NCBI GenBank assembly: GCA_963524205.1
Contig: CAURED010000002.1
Span: forward strand, 124,001-188,000
DNA length: 64,000 nt
Direction of reading: 5' to 3'
Source: Aminipila sp963524205
Lineage (GTDB): Bacteria > Bacillota > Clostridia > Peptostreptococcales > Anaerovoracaceae
Shown here piece by piece: positions 43,405 through 50,902 of the stretch (position 1 is the first letter of the stretch; each line of letters opens with the position of its first letter). A program made the position numbers and the translations under genes. The notes beneath the pieces were generated by a model. The model was not told the origin of the DNA, did no database searches, and saw only the letters and a list, made by a program, of their open reading frames with translations.

Positions 43405-43614
43405 TAAATACATATAATACAAAAAAGACAGCTAATCTCAAAGACTAGCTGTCACTATGTATACTATATTATATATTTTTCTTTATTCCATCTCGATACT
43501 ATCATTCATATATCAGTTCATACGTGGCTAATTTATGCCTTTTTATTATATAATTTCTCTTTAAATTATATATTTATATAGGTTTTTGAGTGTTTTTACA
43601 AGCAAATTGCAATC
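43405..43614. repeat. guaA-end repeat, site 5: terminator block, core, left arm
   Basis: ATAATACAAAAAAGACAGCT...GACTAGCTGTCAC block, core TATTCCATCTCGA (43484-43496), then the same arm as sites 3 and 4 (TACTATCATTCATATATCAG, GTTTTTGAGTGTTTTTACAA). Confidence 0.85.
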
Positions 43615-44838
43615 AAAGTACAGTAATAAATAATGAAAATATAGATTTTATTCTTTAGGCTCATATTCTCCATACGTGACACCATCTGTATATAAACCCT
43701 CAGCCCTAATTTTGGACAATGCATATTTCAATATATCATTTCCAGATAATTTATCTAGCTTATAATAGCGCTCTTTACTTGTACTTGAACCATCTCCATT
43801 ATCAATCATAGCAGTATTTTCTTCATATATACTATCACCATCCGAATCATTTAAACGTACTAATCCGTTACGCCTCATTAAATAGTATGTATAAATATTA
43901 TTCCCAAATACATCCCTGTTAGAAACCCGGATTAAAGTCGTATAGTTTAATTGCCAAAATAAATTAGTATATTGTTCTACCGTACTATAAAATTCATCCT
44001 CTATTAATGCGATTGAACTAGAATTATCAGTATAACTTGTCAATGTCGCAATTTTCCCATCTTGCTTACCATAATACTCACAATTATTTAGTTCTTTACT
44101 AGCTAAATATATTCTTGTAGGAAATCTTCCCATAACATTTTCATTACACAAAACATCAAAATAAGAAATTATATTTATTTCTGTATCTAGGCATGCTGCT
44201 CCATTATTTTCAATATCTATTATTACTTTTTTTTCTAATTCTTTTTCTCCAGACATAGTAGCCTCTATGACAGGTTGCTGTTGACTTTGCATTATTACTG
44301 TCTGTTTTTCGTAAATAAGGTTCGCTTGAATGGCAATAATAATTAATGCCACACTAATTATGCCTACAGAAATAATTGAGCATATAGCCTGTATTAAATT
44401 TGAATTTTGATTAATATATGAAATAATACTATTTTTGTTTTTATTTTGAGGATCTTGACTTAATAAATCATCAAAATTATTTTTTTTAATATATTTTATA
44501 ATCCATTCTCTTTTTTGTTTACTATTCACACTTCGTCCTAACCTTTAATTTGTTTCTTAACTTTTCCACCGCTCTGCATTCTTTAGCCATATGCCACCTT
44601 CAATTCAAATTGACGAAAAATATAATATTGTTCTTGGCATAATAAATATCCCCTACTTTATACAATATACTTATTTTACTTATATCCAGATTTTATTTGT
44701 TAGGTGTTTGTCTACTTTTTATTATATCATTCATGATTGTAAAAAAATACCTTTATTGTTGTAAATACATATAATACAAAAACAACAGCTAGTCATATTG
44801 ACTAGCTGTCATTACATATACTACATTATTTAATTACA
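43484..44838. mobile_element. guaA-site cassette 5 (1.36 kb), adjacent to guaA
   Basis: Left arm and core at 43484, right boundary at the guaA stop codon. One gene only. The current guaA 3' end and terminator (44755-44853) would therefore have come in with this cassette or been rebuilt by its insertion. Confidence 0.65.
43648..44529 (-). CDS. single-pass membrane protein, 293 residues
   Basis: N-terminal cytosolic ~45 residues (REWIIKYIKKNNFDDLLSQD), one membrane helix (IQAICSIISVGIISVALIII), then an extracellular or periplasmic-side beta-rich domain (VIIDIENNGAACLDTEINII), with a DSDGDSIYEEN acidic loop. Sole cargo of cassette 5. Family not recognised. Confidence 0.6.
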   Translation of the reverse strand: MNSKQKREWIIKYIKKNNFDDLLSQDPQNKNKNSIISYINQNSNLIQAICSIISVGIISVALIIIAIQANLIYEKQTVIMQSQQQPVIEATMSGEKELEKKVIIDIENNGAACLDTEINIISYFDVLCNENVMGRFPTRIYLASKELNNCEYYGKQDGKIATLTSYTDNSSSIALIEDEFYSTVEQYTNLFWQLNYTTLIRVSNRDVFGNNIYTYYLMRRNGLVRLNDSDGDSIYEENTAMIDNGDGSSTSKERYYKLDKLSGNDILKYALSKIRAEGLYTDGVTYGEYEPKE

Positions 44839-44853
44839 CTATTCCATCTCAAT
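44755..44853. repeat. guaA-end repeat, site 6: current guaA 3' end and terminator
   Basis: ACAGCTAGTC (44783-) / GACTAGCTGT hairpin, then CTATTCCATCTCAAT (44839-44853), which is the antisense of the last guaA codons Ile-Glu-Met-Glu-stop. Leftward the hairpin is followed by TTTTTGTATTATATG, a good terminator for guaA. Confidence 0.85.
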
Positions 44854-46380
44854 CGTAGCAGGCGGTTTCCCCGTACAGTCATAAAATACTCTGTTCACTC
44901 CAGCAACTTCGTTTACAATTCTTGTTGTTACTATTCCAAGTACTTCCCACGGGATTTCTGCTGACTCTGCTGTCATAAAGTCGGAAGTTGTTACAGCACG
45001 AAGAACTACTGCGTAGTCGTACGTTCTGAAGTCACCCATTACGCCTACTGAACGCATATTTGTAAGTGCGGCAAAGTACTGATTGATATCCTTATCAACT
45101 CCAGCCTTAGCAATTTCTTCTCTCCAAATAGCATCAGCTTCCTGAACAATCTTAACCTTCTCAGCAGTCACATCACCGATAATTCTGATTCCAAGACCAG
45201 GACCTGGGAATGGCTGACGGAAAACCAAGTAATCAGGAATGCCAAGTTCAAGACCAGCTTTTCTGACTTCATCTTTAAACAACATGCGAAGAGGCTCGAT
45301 GATTTCTTTAAAATCAACATAATCAGGAAGCCCACCTACGTTGTGGTGAGACTTAATAACCGCTGACTTTCCAAGACCGCTTTCAATTACATCTGGATAA
45401 ATCGTTCCCTGTACCAGGAAATCTACCTTACCAATCTTTTTAGCTTCCTCTTCAAATACTCGGATGAACTCTTCACCAATAATCTTTCTCTTCTGTTCAG
45501 GTTCTTCAACACCAGCAAGTTTATTATAAAATCTTTCCTGAGCATTTACTCGGATAAAGTTCAAGTCGTAGTGGCCTTCTGGTCCAAATACCGCTTCAAC
45601 CTCATCTCCCTCGTCCTTTCTTAAAAGGCCGTGATCCACAAAAACACAAGTTAACTGCTTGCCAACAGCCCTTGAAAGAAGAACTGCAGCTACAGAGGAA
45701 TCAACTCCGCCGGACAAAGCGCAAAGAACTTTACCATCTCCAACTTTTTCTTTGATGGACTTAATGGTATCTTCAACAAAAGAGTCCATTTTCCAGTCAC
45801 CTTTGCATCCGCATACGCCTTTTACAAAAGCTTCCAGCATTTTAGTACCTTCCTGAGTGTGATTAACTTCAGGGTGGTGCTGCATAGCATAAAACTTCTT
45901 CTCTGGACATTCCATAGCAGCTATTGGGCATACAGGTGTGGAAGCCACAACCTTAAAGCCTTCTGGAGCCTTTGAAATGTAGTCTGTATGGCTCATCCAA
46001 ACTATAGTATTTTCTGAAACATTTTTAAATAATACTGAATCACCATCTACCTTCAGTTCCGTTCTTCCGTATTCAGAAACAGGAGCAGTCTCAACCTTGC
46101 CACCAAGCTGATGAGCAAGAAGCTGTGCGCCATAGCAAAGCCCCAAAATAGGAATACCCAGCTTATATACTTCTTCTGGGCACTGTGGGGATTCCAAACC
46201 ATAAACACTGTTAGGTCCTCCCGTAAAAATAATGCCCTTCGGATTAATTTCTTTTATCTTTTCAATGTCAAGCGTATAAGGATGTACTTCGCAGTATACA
46301 TTACATTCTCTTACTCTTCTTGCAATTAACTGATTATACTGACCACCAAAATCTAGTACTATAATCTTTTCCTGTTGCAT
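44839..46380 (-). CDS. guaA: GMP synthase (glutamine-hydrolysing)
   Basis: 513 residues, full length. Class I amidotransferase triad: Cys in GLCYGAQLLA, His and Glu in MQHHPEVNHTQEG. ATP-pyrophosphatase P-loop ALSGGVDSSVA. C-terminal dimerisation domain ends PPATIEME. Converts XMP to GMP with glutamine and ATP in the cytoplasm. Downstream of guaB on the same strand, the usual order for the last two GMP steps. Its final codons serve as the integration core discussed for sites 1-6, and they remain intact. Confidence 0.97.
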   Translation of the reverse strand: MQQEKIIVLDFGGQYNQLIARRVRECNVYCEVHPYTLDIEKIKEINPKGIIFTGGPNSVYGLESPQCPEEVYKLGIPILGLCYGAQLLAHQLGGKVETAPVSEYGRTELKVDGDSVLFKNVSENTIVWMSHTDYISKAPEGFKVVASTPVCPIAAMECPEKKFYAMQHHPEVNHTQEGTKMLEAFVKGVCGCKGDWKMDSFVEDTIKSIKEKVGDGKVLCALSGGVDSSVAAVLLSRAVGKQLTCVFVDHGLLRKDEGDEVEAVFGPEGHYDLNFIRVNAQERFYNKLAGVEEPEQKRKIIGEEFIRVFEEEAKKIGKVDFLVQGTIYPDVIESGLGKSAVIKSHHNVGGLPDYVDFKEIIEPLRMLFKDEVRKAGLELGIPDYLVFRQPFPGPGLGIRIIGDVTAEKVKIVQEADAIWREEIAKAGVDKDINQYFAALTNMRSVGVMGDFRTYDYAVVLRAVTTSDFMTAESAEIPWEVLGIVTTRIVNEVAGVNRVFYDCTGKPPATIEME

Positions 46381-46498
46381 AATTCTCCTCTTTCTATATT
46401 AATTAGGAACTTCATATTTCTATATCAATTTTAAAATATATAGGCGCAGAATTTTTTTCGTTATGCACAAACCGAAGCAGAACGGAAAAAAGGCAAGC

Positions 46499-48007
46499 CT
46501 ATCTTACTGAATTATTGTCTGTATTCTTCAAGATAACATCATGCGCTCCACCTTCAACAATACTTGTAGCTGAAACAAGCGTAATCTTTGCGTTCTTCTG
46601 AAGATCAGGAATGGATAATGCTCCGCAGTTACACATAGTAGACTTAACCTTGTTTAATGAAAGTGTAACGTTATCCTTCAAGCTTCCTGCATAAGGAACA
46701 TAAGAATCAACACCTTCTTCAAATTTAAGTTTGCCATCACCGCCAAGATCATATCTCTGCCAGTTTCTAGCTCTATTTGAGCCCTCACCCCAGTATTCCT
46801 TAACATAAGTTCCATTAACGATAAGCTTGTTTGTAGGAGATTCGTCAAATCTTGAGAAATATCTACCTAGCATGATAAAGTCTGAACCCATAGCAAGTGC
46901 CAATGTCATATGATAATCATAAACAATACCACCATCTGAACAAATTGGAATATAAGTACCAGTTTTTTCAAAATATTCATCTCTAGCCTTTGCTACATCA
47001 ATGGTAGCTGTAGCCTGTCCACGTCCGATACCCTTTTGTTCTCTTGTAATACAAATGGATCCACCGCCAATACCAATTTTGATAAAGTCAGCACCAGCTT
47101 CTGCCAGATATCGGAAGCCTTCTCCATCAACAACATTACCAGCTCCGATTTTAACGGTATCCCCATATTTTTCTCTTACATATGCAATGGTGTCCCTCTG
47201 CCATTCTGAGAAGCCTTCAGAAGAGTCAATGCATAAAACATCCGCACCAGCTTCCACTAGTGCTGGAATTCTTTCTTCAAAATCTCTTGTATTTACGCCT
47301 GCGCCAACAACATATCTTTTGTGCGCATCAAGAAGTTCATTTGGATTATCCTTGTGAGAATCATAGTCTTTACGGAATACAAAATGGGTTAATCTTTGAT
47401 TCTTATCTATAATAGGAAGAGCATTTAGCTTGTGATCCCAAAGCATGTCGTTTGCTTCTGATAAAGTACAGCCTTCTTCAGCATAAACAAGTGCTGAAAA
47501 CGGTGTCATAAATTCTGAGATCTTTGTACTAGGGTCTATACGGCTCACTCTGTAATCTCTGCTTGTAACGATACCCTGTATCTTACCTGCAGCAGTTCCA
47601 TCATCTGTTATAGCAATAGTAGAATGCCCACATCTTTGTTTTAATGCAAGTACATCTGCTAAAGTCTGATCTGGTCTCAGGTTTGAATCACTTGTTACAA
47701 AACCTGCCTTATGGCTCTTTACTTTTTTAACCATTGCAGCCTGGCTTTCAATTGACTGTGACCCAAATATAAAAGAAATTCCTCCTTCTTTAGCTAAAGC
47801 AACTGCCATTTTGTCGTCTGAAACAGACTGCATGATAGCTGAAACAAGTGGAATATTCATTGTAATTGAAGGTTTTTCACCCTTCTTAAACTTTACTACC
47901 GGGGTCTTAAGGCTTACATTGTCTGGTGAACAATTCTTGCCTGAAAATCCTGGTACTAACAGATATTCGTTAAATGTTCTTGATGGTTCATTAAAATAGT
48001 GTGCCAT
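46499..48007 (-). CDS. guaB: inosine-5'-monophosphate dehydrogenase
   Basis: 502 residues with the (beta/alpha)8 barrel, a two-CBS insert (ITSRDYRVSR-like region) and catalytic loop GGGSICITREQKGIGRGQ (Cys nucleophile). Flap residues NRARNWQRYDLGGDGKL. Oxidises IMP to XMP with NAD+. Divergent loop (GGGSICITRE instead of the usual GPGSICTTR) is of the longer clostridial type. It is 119 nt upstream of guaA, with an intervening hairpin (TTTTTTCG...CGGAAAAAA, 46451-46488) that may partly terminate. Confidence 0.95.
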   Translation of the reverse strand: MAHYFNEPSRTFNEYLLVPGFSGKNCSPDNVSLKTPVVKFKKGEKPSITMNIPLVSAIMQSVSDDKMAVALAKEGGISFIFGSQSIESQAAMVKKVKSHKAGFVTSDSNLRPDQTLADVLALKQRCGHSTIAITDDGTAAGKIQGIVTSRDYRVSRIDPSTKISEFMTPFSALVYAEEGCTLSEANDMLWDHKLNALPIIDKNQRLTHFVFRKDYDSHKDNPNELLDAHKRYVVGAGVNTRDFEERIPALVEAGADVLCIDSSEGFSEWQRDTIAYVREKYGDTVKIGAGNVVDGEGFRYLAEAGADFIKIGIGGGSICITREQKGIGRGQATATIDVAKARDEYFEKTGTYIPICSDGGIVYDYHMTLALAMGSDFIMLGRYFSRFDESPTNKLIVNGTYVKEYWGEGSNRARNWQRYDLGGDGKLKFEEGVDSYVPYAGSLKDNVTLSLNKVKSTMCNCGALSIPDLQKNAKITLVSATSIVEGGAHDVILKNTDNNSVR

Positions 48008-48008
48008 T

Positions 48009-48794
48009 TTATATCTCCTTTTCTAAATACTCTTCAAGGGTAAATCCCTCATTAAAAATCTCTTTTGCCGCCGTTTTTCCCACATATCGAATATGCCACG
48101 GCTCGTACATGTATCCTGTAATGCTTTCTTTTCCTTTAGGGAACCTTATAATAAAGCCAAACTTATATGCATTATCATTGAGCCACTTTCCTTCTGGCGT
48201 ATGGATGTAGTCCTCTGTCAGCTGATAACCTACAGATGGAGAACTTACATCTGCCGCAAGCCCTGTCTGATGTTCGCTTTTCCCAGGCTGAGCACTAAAT
48301 GTATCTGCCTTCTGCTGTCCATTTCTTTTTACATAATTGTTGTATAAGGTCGTTTGGAATTCATAAGAACGATAAGCGGTAGTTACAATTATTTCATAAC
48401 CTTCTTTTGCTGCTACCTCTGACAATTGATTAAATGCATCTGCCGCCTGAGCTCTCATAAATCTGCCAGCTTCTGGACGATCTGCTGCAAAATATTTAAT
48501 GGATGTCAAATCATCAGGTTTATAACTACTATCTACAGGATTTTGTTTGTTGACAAGAATGAACAAGCCTTTGTCCAAGTCATGTTTTAGAGTTTTTCTC
48601 CTAGCTACACTTTCATCAGACTCAACCACAACTGGCGGCTTACCACCCTCATTCTCACCAACAATTATAATGTCAGGTTTACAATCTACAGAAAATTGAC
48701 TGCCACTCATTAAAGGTATGCCTAAATAACCGATAAAAAGCTGGGTTGTTAATAGTGCCACAATAATATAGTTTGTCCATGTTTGTTGTTTCAA
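48009..48794 (-). CDS. D-alanyl-D-alanine carboxypeptidase, VanY/M15B type
   Basis: 261 residues. N-terminal membrane anchor (NYIIVALLTTQLFIGYLGIP), extracellular M15 domain with the zinc motifs SEHQTGLAADVS (HxxxxxxD) and EPWHIRYVG. Trims the terminal D-Ala of peptidoglycan stems. Its stop lies 1 nt before the guaB start, so it heads the vanY-guaB-guaA unit, an unusual partner for purine genes. Confidence 0.9.
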   Translation of the reverse strand: MKQQTWTNYIIVALLTTQLFIGYLGIPLMSGSQFSVDCKPDIIIVGENEGGKPPVVVESDESVARRKTLKHDLDKGLFILVNKQNPVDSSYKPDDLTSIKYFAADRPEAGRFMRAQAADAFNQLSEVAAKEGYEIIVTTAYRSYEFQTTLYNNYVKRNGQQKADTFSAQPGKSEHQTGLAADVSSPSVGYQLTEDYIHTPEGKWLNDNAYKFGFIIRFPKGKESITGYMYEPWHIRYVGKTAAKEIFNEGFTLEEYLEKEI

Positions 48795-48991
48795 TTACTT
48801 TCCCCACCTTGATAACATTATAATTAGAAGTTTAATTATTTATTGTATAACAAATTTCGTGTATTTACAACAGCTAACTTCTTTTGAAATTCTTTTGGAA
48901 ATCTTTTAATTATTTCGAATATTTATTTTTATATTGCATTTAAATTCTCTATATGTTAATGTGTTGCCATTGATGTTGACAACAACGTTAA

Positions 48992-49102
48992 TAACTCTGG
49001 AGAGTCTCAAATCAGTTCCAGTTAAATAACTGATAAAAACGAGCGCCGAAGGTGTAAGTTAGACAATGAAGTCTAGCGATCTCTCAGGCAAAAGGACAGG
49101 GC
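48992..49102 (+). ncRNA. glycine riboswitch aptamer
   Basis: Conserved landmarks in order: CTCTGGAGAG (48995-), GAGCGCCGAAGGTGTAAG, and ATCTCTCAGGCAAAAGGACAG near 49077-49099. These are P1/J-core elements of the glycine (gcvT) riboswitch. I see one aptamer only. A terminator hairpin follows 37 nt later and an AGCS symporter gene lies downstream, so glycine should control uptake or export. Confidence 0.93.
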
Positions 49103-49138
49103 ATACAAATCAGAACAATAGGTTTTCAGTATGTGGTG

Positions 49139-49178
49139 TCCGAACCCGTTCCACTAGAACAGGTATCGGATTTTTTTA
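49139..49178 (+). terminator. riboswitch-controlled terminator
   Basis: TCCGA (49139-49143) / TCGGA (49166-49170) enclosing GTTC/GAAC, then TTTTTTT. It follows the glycine aptamer and is the probable expression platform. Confidence 0.8.
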
Positions 49179-49250
49179 TGGTCTATATTGGAAAATACAC
49201 GACCTAAAGACATAACAACTTCCTATTGTATGCAAATGTTCTACTCCCAG

Positions 49251-49280
49251 AGAGCTGATAACCAATCAGCTCTTATTTTA
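49251..49280 (+). terminator. second hairpin in the symporter leader
   Basis: Perfect 9-bp AGAGCTGAT (49251-49259) / ATCAGCTCT (49265-49273) followed by TATTTTATTA. The short leader downstream of the main terminator may thus contain a further stop or a pausing site. Confidence 0.55.
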
Positions 49281-49376
49281 TTACTTTAAATAATTCAATT
49301 TGTTGTAATTGCTGCCATATCAGTCGGAAAGATACGATAAAAATCTATAAATTAAAGTTTATGATTTTTTAGCATC

Positions 49377-49416
49377 TGACCTACCAGCAATTTGTCTCAC
49401 AAATTGGGTTAGGTCA
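49377..49416 (+). promoter_or_regulatory. long hairpin directly before the symporter ribosome site
   Basis: TGACCTACCAGCAATTTG (49377-49394) / CAAATTGGGTTAGGTCA (49400-49416): a nearly complete 17-bp stem with a 5-nt loop ending 5 nt before the GGAGAG. No T run, so probably mRNA stabilisation or translational control rather than termination. Confidence 0.5.
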
Positions 49417-49434
49417 TGAATGGAGAGAATAATT

Positions 49435-50793
49435 ATGTTAGAACTAGTAGTAAAAGCCAATGGATTTTTATGGGGCATCCTCCTCATCATTCTTCTATGT
49501 GGTACAGGAATAATGTTTACCTTTCGGTTAAAATTTATTCAAATTAGAAAATTTACCGAAGGCTGGAAGCTTCTATTTAAGGATTTCAGTTTTAATGGGG
49601 CTAAAAGTGAAAACGGAGAAATGACACCTTTTCAAGCAATCGCTACAGCCATTGGCGGTCAAGTAGGTACTGGTAACCTGGCTGGCGCAGCTACTGCGCT
49701 TATTTCAGGCGGTCCTGGTGCAATCTTTTGGATGTGGGTTAGTGCCTTTTTCGGTATGTCCACTATTTATGCAGAAGCAGCTCTTGCACAGGAATACAAA
49801 ACCATAGACTCTGACGGTCACATGACTGGAGGCCCTGTATATTACATACGACAAGCATTTAATGGGACTTTTGGCAAGATACTTGCTACTGCCTTTGCTA
49901 TTTTTATCGTACTGGCTCTTGGATTTATGGGTAACATGGTACAGTCCAATTCTATTGGCAGTGCTTTTACGGAAGCCTTTGCATCAAGAGGAATGAACCT
50001 TAATCCTCTCGTAATAGGTATCATTCTTGCAGTTGTTGCGGCCTTTATCTTCATCGGTGGTACGAAACGCCTTTCCATGGTGGTAGAGAAGATCGTTCCA
50101 CTCATGGCATTTATATATATAATAGGAAGTATTATTTTATTAGCAATGAATATTTCAAATTTACCAGTTGCACTAAAGATGATTTTTGTTTGTGCATTTA
50201 AGCCGGAGGCAGTCCTTGGAGGCGCTGCTGGTATTACCATAAGGGAGGCCATTCGTTATGGTGTTGCAAGAGGTTTATTCTCAAATGAAGCAGGTATGGG
50301 TTCAACACCTCATGCACACGCACGTGCTACTGCTAAAACGCCTCATGAACAGGGTCTAAGAGCAATGATCAGTGTGTTTATCGATACGTTTATTATCCTA
50401 AACCTTACTGCTTTTTCAATCTTATGTACAGGGGTTATGTCTACAGGAAAAACTGGTACAGCTTTAGCGCAGGCAGCATTTGTTAACTGCTTCGGAAATT
50501 GGGGAGATTTATATGTTGCAATTTGCTTATTATTCTTCGCATTTTCAACAATTCTCAGTTGGCACTTTTTCGGTGCAATTAATGTGAAGTACCTATTTGG
50601 TGAAAAGGCAGTTAAAATTTATTCCTGCCTGGTCGTTCTATTTATCATCATAGGTTCAACATTAAAAGTCGATTTAGTATGGGAGCTGGCAGACTTTTTT
50701 AATGCACTTATGGTCATCCCAAATATTTTAGCGCTAGCCGCACTCAGTGGTTTAGTTGTAAAGCTTAGCAAAAACGGATCTGCTAAAAAATAA
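49435..50793 (+). CDS. sodium:alanine/glycine symporter, AGCS family
   Basis: 452 residues from ATG 49435, placed 7 nt after GGAGAG (the ATG at 49420 is part of that site). About ten membrane helices. AGCS signatures: QVGTGNLAGAATALISGGPG, SNEAGMGSTPHAHARA and GAIFWMWVSAFFGMSTIY. Carries glycine or D/L-alanine with Na+ across the membrane. The glycine riboswitch upstream points to glycine. Confidence 0.93.
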   Translation: MLELVVKANGFLWGILLIILLCGTGIMFTFRLKFIQIRKFTEGWKLLFKDFSFNGAKSENGEMTPFQAIATAIGGQVGTGNLAGAATALISGGPGAIFWMWVSAFFGMSTIYAEAALAQEYKTIDSDGHMTGGPVYYIRQAFNGTFGKILATAFAIFIVLALGFMGNMVQSNSIGSAFTEAFASRGMNLNPLVIGIILAVVAAFIFIGGTKRLSMVVEKIVPLMAFIYIIGSIILLAMNISNLPVALKMIFVCAFKPEAVLGGAAGITIREAIRYGVARGLFSNEAGMGSTPHAHARATAKTPHEQGLRAMISVFIDTFIILNLTAFSILCTGVMSTGKTGTALAQAAFVNCFGNWGDLYVAICLLFFAFSTILSWHFFGAINVKYLFGEKAVKIYSCLVVLFIIIGSTLKVDLVWELADFFNALMVIPNILALAALSGLVVKLSKNGSAKK

Positions 50794-50840
50794 ATATTAT
50801 GATAGATCCGGTTCGCCAGACATAACAAAAATATAAAAAA

Positions 50841-50868
50841 TCAGGAAATTATATTTCCTGATTTTTTT
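50841..50868 (+). terminator. terminator of the AGCS gene
   Basis: TCAGGAAA (50841-50848) / TTTCCTGA (50854-50861) followed by TTTTTTT. Confidence 0.9.
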
Positions 50869-50902
50869 ATGGTTAAGATAATTTTTTGATTCCAGTATCC
50901 TT

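Larger units (their letters stand above)
40447..43483. mobile_element. guaA-site cassette 4 (3.04 kb) with nuclease/HEPN cargo
   Basis: Flanked by cores 4 and 5 with matching arms and terminator blocks. Cargo, all leftward: HEPN protein, EVE-like/HNH endonuclease and a two-helix membrane protein. The content is typical of an anti-phage island. No recombinase. Confidence 0.7.

Noticed and set aside
49842..50252. 136-codon minus-strand frame
   Set aside because: Shadow of the AGCS symporter; composition mirrors the membrane-protein codons.
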